Assembly (NCBI GenBank): GCA_027625915.1
Contig: JANTQA010000047.1
Span: 6,138,001 to 6,202,000 of the forward strand
Source: Anaeramoeba flamelloides
Taxonomy: Eukaryota; Metamonada; Anaeramoebidae
Direction of reading: 5' to 3'
Length of the DNA stretch: 64,000 bases
Shown here in pieces: positions 47,949-64,000 of this stretch. Below the pieces are notes generated by a model. It searched no databases and was not told the DNA's origin. It saw nothing but the letters and a program-made list of their open reading frames with translations. Position 1 is the first letter of the stretch, and each line of letters opens with the position of its first letter. A program made the position numbers and the translations under genes.

Positions 47949-50900
47949 ATGGAACAAAGAAGAACATTTGGTATTACTGAAAACGATTTGTTCATTGACA
48001 GCGATTCTGAAGAAGAGTCTGATAGCAACTCACCACAAAGTCTTACAATTCGAAGACCAACTTTGTCAAGTGAATCTGAAGATTCCACCGAAGACGAGAA
48101 TGCTTACGAATCTTCTGGTTCAGAATCAGCAACCTTCCCAATGAACGCAAAAATGAAAAAGAAAACATTATCATTACCTAAAAGGACAACAACGAAACCC
48201 AAAAGGATTGGTTTAGGTGCTGATTTATTAGTCTCGTCATCTGAAGAATCTGGATCTGAATCTGAGGATGAATTTGAAGCTGAAAGATTTATGTTACAAA
48301 AAAAAAACAGAACCAAAAATCAAAAAGGAATAGCAACAGAATCTGAATCTGAAACTGAAGAAGAAATAGAAATAGGAAAAAACAATAATTATCCAAACTT
48401 TGAAGACTCTGATGAAAGCGAACCAAATTATTATGAAGAAAAACAAAAGGCAAAAATAAAAACAAAAAAACAAAAACAAAAACAAAAAACAAAAAACAAA
48501 AATAACAAAATCTTGAATCTTAATGACATTGATCTTGAATCAATGAGCAATTTAATGAGCGAACAAGTAACATTACCAAATTCAACAACAAGCTTTGGTC
48601 GTCAGTTAAAACGAGGTGTCGATTCCTTGAATGAGTTTTCTAATTCTTCAAAACGTATTGATCGTTTATTAAAAAAGACGATTCTGAAATCTAAAACGAA
48701 TTTGAATCTTGGAGAAGGCAATTTAAATCGTCTCTTAAATCAAGAAAACCTTGACGTTGATATCAACCTTTCACCAATTAAAAGTATAAACATTGAAAAG
48801 CAACAAAATAAAAAAATACCACTTGAAGCAACATCAAATATCCCATTAAAAGCATCTTGTACCAACACCGAATTAAGAATTGATTCTAGACATGTTCTGG
48901 GAAGATCTTGGAGGGTTTCTTGGTCCTTTGCTGGGAAATTATTGATACCCATTTCTTCTTGTCATAAAATTAAAAAAAGCACAGAAAGAGAAAAAGAAAA
49001 CGAAAACGATCGAGAAAAAGAACAAAAAAAGCAAAATCAAAACCAAAAAAGCTTCTCATCCAATTCACTTCTTCTAAATTCAAAAAAAAGAAAGCAAACA
49101 AGCCAAAAAGAAAAAATCCAACATATCGAAAAAAGGTTATTTAAATTAAAGAACGAGCAATCCAAAAGAGGAGTACAAAAAATTATTATTACAAATTCAA
49201 TTTTGCAGAACAGCCAATGGACAAAAGAAGAAGAAAAAACATTCCACTCAGAACTGCTAAATATTTATAATAAAATTATTTTCAATAAAGAGACCTTTGA
49301 GTTAAATTTAAACAAACTCTTAAAAAACCAAACCAGATTATCAAAAATAGTTGAATTCCTTGATAAATGGATACTTGGATCTATTGAGAAAAAAAAATAC
49401 CCAATCAAAACCTTTAGATCTGCAAGGGCGGTATTTTCATTAATTGAAGCCTTATTTGCTTATCACAAATATTTACCACAACAAAAAACAAAATCTTCTA
49501 TTTATGTTAATGAAGATTTTGCAAGAAAAATAAGATTTTCGTCTTGGTTAGAAAAAGAAATTGAAATTGAAAATAAACTATTTCAAAAAACTGATAGTGA
49601 GAAAAACCAATATATATTAAATAAACGGGGGAAATCAAAATCAAAAGAAAATGAAATACAGAAGGAAAAGGAAAAGGAAAAGGAAAAGGAAACAAATAAA
49701 AATAGAAATAAAAATAAAAGAATTTCATTTTCTATGCAAAAGCAAAATTCAAAAATTGATTTTAATAACAAAATCAAAAGATCTTCAAAACAAAAAATAA
49801 TATTTGACTTATTAACAAGACATCAAATTAAAAAGGCATGTATGAATGCAATTCGTTGTGGTGATTATAGATTATCAACCTTAATCACCCAATCTGTGAA
49901 TGGGAGCGAAGAGATTAAAAAAGATTTAACTAATCAATTACAATTATGGGTTGAAAATGATATAGTGCAATCTTATAGCACAGATCAATTCAAGATTTTA
50001 CAATTAATTTCTGGCGATGTTCTACCTGTTATAACTGATCTTAGTTGGAAAAGGGCGTTTGGCTGCTTTCTTTGGTATGGTACCAATTCTAATGATAATT
50101 TAAAAACTGCCTTTAACAAATATCTTGTTTCAATTAATCAGAAGAAAGTTAGATACCCAAAGCCATCATATTATAATAATGTTGATCATTTAAATCACAC
50201 GGGCAAGGGCGAAAAAATAAATAGCACGATAGGCGATGAGCAAATCCAAATCCGAGACACCTGCTTTGAAATCTTATTGGCCTATTGTGATGAACAAATA
50301 AATTTAGATCGCATATTTCGTAACGAAAACTTTACAAACGATCCATTTGACACATGGTTTAATTGGATATTAATGACCATTGTGACTTCGTTGCCTTCGT
50401 TTGCACACAGGTTTAACAAGGAAATTTTCAAAAAAATCTCCTTGAATTTTATAGCAAAACTGGAATCGTTGGGGCTCTGGGAATGGGCCATTGTTGTGGC
50501 AAAGCATAATCAGCAATTAAATCAAATGTTTACAGGTAATTTACTGAAGCTCCATTGTACCCCCCTGCGCGGCGATCGCATTACCAACGAAAAGGAAAAA
50601 TTAATAACATCTGTGTTCGTCACAGATTCCCTGATTAATGAATCAAAGGCATTAGCAGCGAGGCAAATCGATCGCTTTGATTTGCAATTTATTTTTTTAT
50701 TAAAGGCACAAAATTGGAAGAAGGCTCATAATATTCTGTTTTGGGAAATTGCCCTAAAGCAAATTGTCTATGAGTCCTACAAAACAAATAAACTTGAACA
50801 AAAATTATTAAATTTGAAACAATATAATGACCAGATTCCCAAATGGGACCAATATGGCGGATTACTTCTCGATTATTTATCCTTTAGAAACCAAACAAAG

Positions 50901-51227
50901 AACGACAAGATTCTTATCAATTTAAACGAAATGCAATTAATGTCACTTGACCAAATTGGCAAATCTATATGTTCCAGAACACAAATTTTGTCACCAAGGA
51001 AAGATAATCTCATCGACCATGTTTGCTTTGTCTTAATCATTGAAAACTGTTCAAATTTAATTATGAAAATTAAAAATCTTTTATCAAAGTTTGTCAGCCA
51101 AAACGTCATTTTGTCTCAAAGTTTAGATTTTTTAAATTCAATTCAACCTTCATCAATTAATCACAGGGAACGTCCTGGCGATATACATAAAATGACATCC
51201 AATTTTTTAGATCAATTACAAATATAA
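47949..51227 (+). CDS. stand-alone Nup96-type nucleoporin (Y-complex)
   Basis: Single exon, 1092 residues. The core matches the Nup96/Nup145C family. A GRSWRVSW motif lies at about 318-325 (GRSFRVGW in animals and yeast). Then come FDLLTRHQIKKAC and GDYRLSTLITQ (about 619-648), a WKRAFGCFLWYG box (about 700), DPFDTWFNWILM, and LESLGLWEWAIVV (about 837). Nup96 pairs with Sec13 in the Nup84/107-160 scaffold of the nuclear pore. In most eukaryotes it is made as the C-terminal half of a Nup98-Nup96 precursor that cuts itself. Here the frame begins with an acidic Ser/Glu-rich segment (residues 1-180), with no FG repeats and no Nup98 autoproteolytic domain. Low-complexity stretches lie at about 160-190 (KQ) and 575-600 (EK). 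The start is the first ATG after an upstream T tract. The assignment rests on several motifs, so it is fairly firm. Confidence 0.85.
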   Translation: MEQRRTFGITENDLFIDSDSEEESDSNSPQSLTIRRPTLSSESEDSTEDENAYESSGSESATFPMNAKMKKKTLSLPKRTTTKPKRIGLGADLLVSSSEESGSESEDEFEAERFMLQKKNRTKNQKGIATESESETEEEIEIGKNNNYPNFEDSDESEPNYYEEKQKAKIKTKKQKQKQKTKNKNNKILNLNDIDLESMSNLMSEQVTLPNSTTSFGRQLKRGVDSLNEFSNSSKRIDRLLKKTILKSKTNLNLGEGNLNRLLNQENLDVDINLSPIKSINIEKQQNKKIPLEATSNIPLKASCTNTELRIDSRHVLGRSWRVSWSFAGKLLIPISSCHKIKKSTEREKENENDREKEQKKQNQNQKSFSSNSLLLNSKKRKQTSQKEKIQHIEKRLFKLKNEQSKRGVQKIIITNSILQNSQWTKEEEKTFHSELLNIYNKIIFNKETFELNLNKLLKNQTRLSKIVEFLDKWILGSIEKKKYPIKTFRSARAVFSLIEALFAYHKYLPQQKTKSSIYVNEDFARKIRFSSWLEKEIEIENKLFQKTDSEKNQYILNKRGKSKSKENEIQKEKEKEKEKETNKNRNKNKRISFSMQKQNSKIDFNNKIKRSSKQKIIFDLLTRHQIKKACMNAIRCGDYRLSTLITQSVNGSEEIKKDLTNQLQLWVENDIVQSYSTDQFKILQLISGDVLPVITDLSWKRAFGCFLWYGTNSNDNLKTAFNKYLVSINQKKVRYPKPSYYNNVDHLNHTGKGEKINSTIGDEQIQIRDTCFEILLAYCDEQINLDRIFRNENFTNDPFDTWFNWILMTIVTSLPSFAHRFNKEIFKKISLNFIAKLESLGLWEWAIVVAKHNQQLNQMFTGNLLKLHCTPLRGDRITNEKEKLITSVFVTDSLINESKALAARQIDRFDLQFIFLLKAQNWKKAHNILFWEIALKQIVYESYKTNKLEQKLLNLKQYNDQIPKWDQYGGLLLDYLSFRNQTKNDKILINLNEMQLMSLDQIGKSICSRTQILSPRKDNLIDHVCFVLIIENCSNLIMKIKNLLSKFVSQNVILSQSLDFLNSIQPSSINHRERPGDIHKMTSNFLDQLQI

Positions 51228-51786
51228 TTTTTTCGTTATTTTTTAATTTCTTTTAGAATTTACATTTTTAATAATAAATATTCTGATTTTGGTTTTGTTT
51301 TTTTTTTCTTTTTAGTGTTAACTTGAGTATTTATATTTTATATTGTTTATTTAAATATTTTGATAAAATTATTTTTAAATAGATATACCAGTTCTGAATT
51401 GATTATCTTTTTTTTTTTTTTAGATGAAATATAAGAATTATATTTTATCGAGACAGAAAAAATTATCCAACCTAATTCAATATCAATAAATGAGAGTAAA
51501 AATATATTTGTTCCAGGATTTTCTTTTCAATCAACTTTTTTTTTTTTTTTCTAAACAATGTTTATATCAATGGGTGAACCAAATTTTTTTTCCAATCTCA
51601 ATTATTTTTTAGAATTGAGCTATGAAGAAAAAAACAGAAAGAAGTAGAATAATAAACTAAATTTCATAATAAAGGGCCCTGTTACATTTGAATTTTGAAT
51701 TTTATTTGTATTGATTGTAAGTTTTTCACCTGACAATGAAAAGTTTGAAAATAAATCATTTTTTCTCTTATTTATTTTTTCGACAG

Positions 51787-51927
51787 TATTTTGTTAAAAT
51801 AGGAAATGAAAATGAAAATTTGGAAAGAGTAACAGATGAATTAATCAGAAAATTGGTTTCAAATATGAAAAAGAGATTAGATTTAGTTATTCAAATGGAA
51901 GGAGAATCGATAGATGAGTTTTATTAA
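51787..51927 (+). CDS. possible terminal exon of an unidentified small gene
   Basis: It follows a good acceptor (TTATTTTTTCGACAG) and stays open for 46 codons to TAA. It encodes a charged, helical-looking peptide (ENENLERVTDELIRKLVSNM, then KKRLDLVIQMEGESIDEFY). The codon mix looks more protein-like than neighbouring DNA. I could not find a convincing upstream exon between 51228 and 51735; a donor-like GTAAGT occurs at 51718. I do not recognise the family. It may be a gene fragment or chance. Confidence 0.3.
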   Translation, partial: YFVKIGNENENLERVTDELIRKLVSNMKKRLDLVIQMEGESIDEFY

Positions 51928-52718
51928 TTTTTTTAAAATTTATATTTTTTATGTAAGGCTTATTTCAAAATAAATTTCCCCATTGTTTTTAATTGATTTT
52001 TTTTACTTTTTTTTATATTATTTTTAGTCGAAAAAAAAATAGTAATAGTGTATAGGACTGAATATTGAAATATAAATTTTATATTATAATAGATAACTTC
52101 TATTATTAAAAATATTTTTTTAAAAATTGATTTTTAATGGGCCATTAATTTTAAAATAGAGTTTAATAATCACCAAAGGATAATCGGTCCATCTGTGTCA
52201 AGTAAATTTAATAAATCAATCGATTTTCTTAAAGATTAAAAAACTCAAATTCTTAGTGGCTCCATTGAGAAAAACAACATTTTTATTTTTATCTTCAATT
52301 GAACATCCAAATAAAATATCAATAGAAAGAAATATGATTTTTTGAAAAAAAAATATTTTCACTCATCCAATGACATTAGAATAATACATTTTTCATCTTT
52401 AACTCTCAATCTTGTAATAAAAAAAAAATTGTAAATGAATTACTAGTCAGAAGAAAAAATAGAAAAAAAGTAAAATGAAAAAAAATATTTTCAAGTTTGT
52501 TATATCCAAAATATAAAGTTTTTCTCTTAATATCCATTCAAACATTTTCAACATAGGTATTTCACTTCCATAACAACTGGGCACCTTTGGTGGTAAATGG
52601 TTAATAAAAGTTACACTTTGTAATTGTAACAAATAGAATTTGAAGTGGGTGGTTATTTAGGTATTTAAAAATACTACACCCCATTTTAAAAATCGTTAAT
52701 CATCTGAAATAATAGATT

Positions 52719-52722
<4 letters not shown>

Positions 52723-52755
<33 letters not shown>
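52723..52755. repeat. (AT)n microsatellite
   Basis: About 16 AT dinucleotides in a row, between the possible exon at 51.8 kb and the PFOR 3' end. Confidence 0.95.
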
Positions 52756-52762
<7 letters not shown>

Positions 52763-53232
52763 CTAGTATTCAAGAAAAATGAAAAAAGAATTCTTCTTCA
52801 TAATTCACTTTTAAATCCTTCCGAAATAAATAAAAACCTGATATTTGTAAAAATTAAAAAAAATAATATCAAAAAATAAAAAAAAGTAAAATACAATTTT
52901 TGAACAGAGTATTAAATATTTTTTATTATTGGTACTTTCAATAAAAAATGATTAACAAGAAGATTTTTTGATTAAATATTATATTCGTTTGAAAAGACAT
53001 TAAATAATCTCAATTTTTTTTAATGTTTAAGTATTTTTCATGATATTGTTTTTTTAAATTTGCTGAAGGAAAGAAAAAAAGAATGATTTTAAGAAAAAAA
53101 AAAGAAAAGAAAAATATAAAAAAAAAGAAAAAGTATCAAAAATAAAAAAAAGGTAAAAAAAATAGAAAAAAAAAAAAGTTTAAAAAATATTTGAAAAATT
53201 CAAAAAAATTAAAAATTTAATTATTCAATTCT

Positions 53233-58950
<5,718 letters not shown>

Positions 58951-59404
58951 CGTTAAGGAAGAAAAAATAAAAAAAATGAATAGTTTTCACTCAATAGTGA
59001 TCATTTTCATTTGTAAATAAAGTTGTAAGCAAGATCAAATTTTACAATCTTGATATCAGAAGGAAGTGGTTTAAAATTTCAACGGTTAATAAATCTAAAT
59101 TAGTTTTGATAGTTTTGTTCAAAGAAAAAAAGGTGGTTATGTTTCTCTGTTTTGCAATGTTTTTAAGAGAACTTGATCCATTTTTTTTCTTTTTACGAAA
59201 ATTTGTTTTTAAAGTGATCAAAATAACGTGTGTCTAAAAGAGATAATTAGTGTTTCAAAATATCATCTGTTCTTTTTTTTTTCTTCTTGTTTAAAAATAA
59301 AATCCAATAAGTCGACCAAATAGTATACCGAAGTTCAAATCTGTTTTGAAAGTAATCGTCTTGTATTTGCAGTAAAATTTAAAGTAAATTATCAATAGGA
59401 AATT

Positions 59405-59852
59405 CACGACAAGAATAGCACAATCCATACAAATACTTTCAAGACTTTTTCGAACTTTCAGGCTGACAGTCTTCAAGATTTCAGTCTCTGATATTCTTTC
59501 ATATTGTTTCAAATTTCAAATACTTGTTACAAACTTTTGTATAAACTAAAAAAGGGATAAAAATAATAATTAACAAAAGATAGCATTTTGAATTTAATTG
59601 AAATTTTTGAAAGTTCTCTAAAAGAAAAATATTTGGAAACTTTCAATAACCTGAAACTCTTTTTGTGAAAACCAAAAATTGGAAAGTTGTTTAAATTACA
59701 TGTTTTTAAAAGTATAACTTGTAAAAACTTTTAAATTGAAAGTTGTTGCATTTTGATCTTGTAATTCCTTTCAAAATTTGGAACAATTTTAAAAAAACAA
59801 AGTGTTCGAAAGGAAAAAAAGTGACTACAATTTTTGTGCGATTCTTGTCGTG
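59405..59852 (+). repeat. family B element, copy B2 (complete)
   Basis: 448 bp. The ends CACGACAAGAATAGCACAA and TTGTGCGATTCTTGTCGTG are inverse copies with one mismatch. It aligns with B1 inside C1 and lacks the D1 insertion. It lies about 450 bp upstream of the PFOR start codon. It has no coding capacity. Confidence 0.85.
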
Positions 59853-59879
59853 TTTGTTTAAATTTTTTATTATTTTTTT

Positions 59880-60165
59880 CTCATTTTTTGAAATTCCTTA
59901 AATTTTTGATGGTAAAAATTTCCTCTATTTTTTGAGATAAATTATCCAATTTTATCCTAACCTTTTTCTTGAGTTTCTTTTTAAATAATAGAACTTTAAG
60001 AAACCAGAACCATGTTTAATTATGATTTATTGTCAGTTTCTTTGATCGGTTAATGTATAGGTCTTCTAGAAAAAAAAAAAACAGGCTTTTTATTTTGAAA
60101 AGTCAAATTAATCTTTTCTTCAAATTATTTTGACAACAGTAATTATTGTTCTTACAAGTGAAGTT
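59880..60165 (-). repeat. inverted repeat G, right member
   Basis: Reverse-complement partner of 57430-57690, including 'GTTTCTTTGATCGGT' and 'ATGTATAGGTCTTCTAGAA'. It starts only about 28 bp after B2 ends. Confidence 0.7.
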
Positions 60166-61000
60166 TCTTTCTTTGTTGTGTATCAAAGAAAAGAAATGAT
60201 TCTAAATGTTGAGTACAGTTACCCTTTTAAGATTATTAATTTTTTGATAGATTTTTCTTTCTTTTCTGATTTATTATACTTTTACAAGTTTTGACAACCA
60301 AAACAGAAAATTGAACCTGCAAAATATTTGTTTTGCTTTTGTTAACCCCAACTATAATAGGAGTTTTGTTCAATTTAGCTTTTTGCAAATTGTAATATCC
60401 CTAAGGTAAAAATTGATATAGTTTTTTGTTATTTTTATTCTTTAATTTTTAAAATCAATTAGTTCAATTCCATAAAGTTTAGGGAATTTTGTTGATCAAG
60501 TTTGATTATTTTACTTCTTCTAAGAAAAACTATTAGGATTTCAGAAATTAATAGGAGAAAAAAATCCTAATTGTTATGAACTTTGTAATTGTAAAAAGCT
60601 CAAGATGTTAGAAATTATAGTGTCAAATATTTGAATTTTTCTCTTGGAGTACGGAATTAAGGGGGTGTTAAGATTTATTTTAATTGAGAAATTGAAACTT
60701 TTTTTGATCATAAAAAGTTCCTTGGAAGATATACTCTCCGTGTTACTGTTTGTTTTTGGAAGGCATTACCCAAGATTTTTGAGTTGAAAATTCAAAATTG
60801 AAATGTGGATTGTATTTGACATTACTGAAAAATTGATTTGTACATTTTTTGAAATTTAACCCGAAAACAATTAAAAGAAGGTGAGAACTTCAAAATAATT
60901 TTCCCTATAAATAGGTATGTTGTATATGGGGTAAAATGATTTTAGAGAGCCTATGTTCAAATGGATCTAAATAATTTTATCGACAATAAATAAAAACATT

Positions 61001-61560
61001 TTAAGGTTTATAATCGCTGAAATTTGAAAAAAGATTATCTTACGTAGGGTGTAGTAAGTTGTCGATTTGATTCTTCGCTGATCGATCTTGAACTTGGTAT
61101 GGATTTTAATAGTGGTTCAAAATGGTAATTTTTGACAATTTATTTTTTTTTTTTCCGAAATCCGAATTGAAGAGTTTAAGATTTATAGATTGATAGGTGT
61201 TCAAGAATAACTTTTGAATTTTGGGTTGTAGAAAAGAATCTTTATTTACTTTTTTGTCAATTAACCAAAAGAAAAAATAAAATTTTTTAAAAGCTCCCAA
61301 TAAAACCAAACTTAATTAAAAATTTCAATCAACAACCCACAAACCACATTTTTTTATAACTTAAGTTCGAGCCAATTAATCTTAAACTCTTCAATTCGGA
61401 TTTCGGAAAAAAAAAAAATAAATTGTCAAAAATTACCATTTTGAACCACTATTAAAATCCATACCAAGTACAAGATCGATCAGCTAAGAACCTAATTAAC
61501 AAGTCACTACACCCTACGTAAGATAATCTTTTTTCAAATTTCAGGGATTGTAAACATTAA
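61001..61560. repeat. foldback element with TTAA at both ends
   Basis: Left arm about 61001-61187 and right arm about 61377-61560 are inverted copies with high identity. Shared blocks are 'CTGAAATTTG', 'AAAGATTATCTTACGTAGGG', 'TGTAGT', 'CTGATCGATCTTG', 'ACTTGGTATGGATTTTAATA' and 'TCCGAATTGAAGAGTTTAAG'. The ends read TTAA-GGTTTATAATC and GATTGTAAACA-TTAA. The centre (about 190 bp) has no recognised content. Confidence 0.9.
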
Positions 61561-64000
61561 GCTAGGGATCACAATTAAAAAATGTAATTTGAGGAAATTT
61601 TTTTTTTTAGTCAAACTATTCAAAATCTCAATACACAGAAACTCAAAATAATAGTGATCCAAATATAAAAATTAATCTTAAGACCTTCCAAAAGTCATTA
61701 TTTATTCAATTTTTAAATTTCAATATTTACTCAATAATTATTATCTTAAACCCCCGGTAAAAAAAAATAAAAAAGTATGACTATTGTTGTTTAGTGTTTT
61801 TAAGTCTGGTTGTATTATAGACATATTCAAAATATATAAAACAATTTTAACAATAATCTTTGGGTTAATTATTTTATTATTTAAAAAAAAATAAAGAATA
61901 AGTATCAAATCGACATTTCTCCACAAAATGAAGTAAGATATCTTTCAACTTTGAAGTTTTTAGATTGATATCTCAACAATTAAATTTATTATAAAATTTA
62001 GTTTTTTTGAAAAATTTTTGACTATTTTTTACTATCATAACGATATTATTTAATTAGTTGATCATCTGTAAAAGTTGGAATATCCGAGTTTTCGAATTTG
62101 GATTTCAAATGAAAAATCTTTTTTTTTTTTTTTTTCAGAACAATCAACTATAATTGCATATTTAATCATCATCTTTCTCTCTTTTTTTTATTGAATTAAT
62201 TGATAAAGTTTTATAAGATAATTCTTATCACATATTATTTTCAGTGTATTAAACAAGTGGGCTCTATATCTTCTTCAGATTGTTCGTTTTTAAATATTTT
62301 ATTTTCTGTTTGATTAATTTATTGTGTTTTTTTCTTCTAGAGCCCACCCTATTTTCAAAAATATATCTTTTATTGATTTTTTAATAGTTCTTAGGGTGTC
62401 TGTTTATTTGAGTTATTGTTTTATCTTTTTAATTTACTGATTGTTTTAGATTTTATTATATTTATTCATAGCCTTATCTTTTTCTTTTATTGTTATTTTA
62501 TCTTTCCTTTTATTATTTTTTTATACATTTTTAAGATTAATATGGGTATTTTGAACACCAATATTTATATTTTTAAATTTGAAGTTAATAATTTTAAGGT
62601 GGGATATCCCATATATAAATCATTTTTTTTTTTTTTTTTGAAAAATTAACTAAAAAGGATAAAAAAATGTTTTTTTTTCCCAGGCTTATTTATTTTGGCT
62701 ATTTTTTACAAAAAAAATCTATATTAGATAATATTCTGCAGATTATGAGTATTATTGTTTTTTTTTTCTCTCTCTCTCTCTCTCTTTTTTTTTTTTTGAT
62801 AAATAAATGGTTAAGTTTTTTGTTAAGGCCCGTAAAAATAAAAAATAGAAGAAACAGATGAATAGAAGAAATGTGAGCTTTCTTTTGATTTTGAATAACA
62901 AGTTATACTATTTATTAAAAAATAAATAAAAAGTTTAACTAGTGTTGTTATAGGTTAGTGTCATATTTTTTGAGAGACTAAAGATGGTGAATAAAATAAC
63001 CGTTTACTATCCATTCTATGGAAAAAATCCAAAAAGTTGGATTACAGAATTAATATAAATTAACAAAAATAATCAACAATTTAATAATAATATATTCAAT
63101 CTTATTCAAAATAAAGATTTGTTGTTTGTTTTATTGTTAATTGGTGTTGAAGAAATATATTATTCTTTATTGAAATTATTAAACACGTATTTAGAAATTA
63201 GGGGAAGTAGCCAAGGGTTCTTGGGTTTTTTTTTTTTGCTTTTTGAAATTAAACTAAAATTTATTAAATTTCTTTTTAATTTCAAAAAGTAAAAAAGAAA
63301 AAAAAAACAAGAAAAAGAAAATAACTTTTTAAAAATATTGTAATTAGAAAAAGTTGTTTTCTAGTTGAGAGTAATTACTTTTAATACAATTATTAATTTT
63401 TAAAAAAAAATTTCTATTTGAAATTTTAAAAAATCAATTAATAAAAAAACTTTTTAGATTTTTTTAAATTGATTTTAATTTGTTGAAGGTCTTCTCGTTT
63501 CAACAAATAACAACACATGTAATTTGACGCATTATTTTGGCAACATGCAAATTTTTTTTCAATTTGGGTGCTATAAATATCACAATATCAAGAAAAATGC
63601 ATTTTTTATTTACTCAACTTCGCACATTTTACTACCGTTATCAAATTTTACAAAATAAGATAGTTGAATTTTACAAATATGGAAATTATCTTTTTTTCAA
63701 GTTTAAAATAATTATTGTTATTTAATTGGAATTAGGTTTAATTTTCACTCAATATATTTCCAAACTTGGTGATTTTAGTTTAAATGGTATTTTTATATCT
63801 TTTTTCCATACAATATACTTTCATTTTTCTTCTGAAAAAAAAATATTTTTTTGATATAATTTGAAATTATCAAGAAATTCCTAAAAAGTATTTTAACTTT
63901 GATTGTTAACTTTACTTTTTTTGAAACAGTTTTCAAGAGACTTATAAAAAAAGATTTTTGTAGATCTAAATCCAAAAAAATGTGTATATTGGATGAAAGT
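61561..64000. other. gene-free right flank
   Basis: Very AT-rich. It includes a T tract at about 62118-62137, a (CT)n run at about 62770-62786, and a hairpin at about 63240-63290 (CTTTTTGAAATTAAA mirrored by TTTAATTTCAAAAAG). No gene is supported; the open frames here are low-complexity Phe/Ile/Leu strings read from T-rich DNA. Confidence 0.5.
62770..62786. repeat. (CT)n microsatellite
   Basis: A run of about 8-9 TC dinucleotides between two T tracts. Confidence 0.9.

Larger units (their letters stand above)
51228..53232. other. intergenic region between Nup96-like and PFOR genes
   Basis: Convergent 3' ends face each other across this AT-rich stretch. It contains the possible terminal exon at 51787-51927 and an AT-dinucleotide microsatellite at 52723-52755. 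The part from 53040 to 53220 is almost pure A with scattered G and T, just past the PFOR stop codon. Confidence 0.45.
58951..61000. other. region upstream of PFOR
   Basis: The PFOR promoter must lie near 58951-59200; I recognise no motif. It holds family B copy B2 and the right member of inverted repeat G. No gene is supported. Confidence 0.5.

Noticed and set aside
47949-51227. Reading the large acidic protein as eIF3c
   Set aside because: The acidic N-terminus suggested it at first, but GRSWRVSW, the LLTRHQIKKAC block and LGLWEWAI belong to Nup96, and no PCI domain is visible.
62416-62861. Hydrophobic open frames that look like membrane proteins
   Set aside because: They are translations of T-rich DNA (Phe/Leu/Ile strings) with microsatellites inside, not real membrane proteins.

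Overview
The window is nuclear DNA of a very AT-rich eukaryote. The genes carry GT-AG introns. Their proteins carry long Lys/Glu and Asn runs. Intergenic DNA is full of poly-A and poly-T tracts. An intron-containing pyruvate:ferredoxin oxidoreductase (PFOR) points to an anaerobic or microaerophilic protist. The low-complexity style (repeated EK dipeptides) reminds me of Anaeramoeba-like metamonads, but this placement is inference; an AT-rich anaerobic fungus or another anaerobic amoeba is not excluded.

Layout. On the minus strand, 2.1-3.7 kb holds the proteasome lid subunit Rpn8/PSMD7 (3 exons), 6.9-11.4 kb a divergent glycogen phosphorylase (4 exons), and 17.5-19.3 kb an F-box/leucine-rich-repeat protein. 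On the plus strand, 25.2-27.2 kb holds an Rxt3-like chromatin protein (2 exons), 32.7-41.0 kb a four-EF-hand, calcineurin-B-like protein ending in a CaaX box and split by a 7.6 kb intron, 44.5-45.6 kb a broken TPR gene, and 47.9-51.2 kb a stand-alone Nup96-type nucleoporin. On the minus strand, 53.2-59.0 kb holds PFOR (4 exons), rebuilt here from its N-terminal targeting-like leader to its TPP domain. The ends (1-2 kb and 60-64 kb) have no gene I can support.

The genes are unrelated in function (protein turnover, glycogen, chromatin, calcium signalling, nuclear pore, pyruvate oxidation), so there is no operon-like logic. What unites the window is the non-coding DNA. It holds several families of short non-autonomous, MITE-like elements with terminal inverted repeats. 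One case is three elements nested like Russian dolls (13.47-14.88 kb). Several elements have TTAA at both ends. There are large palindromic foldback elements, one starting immediately after the Rxt3-like stop codon. Copies also sit inside the two longest introns. I found no transposase gene, rRNA, convincing tRNA or CRISPR array. All seven intact coding genes end in TAA.
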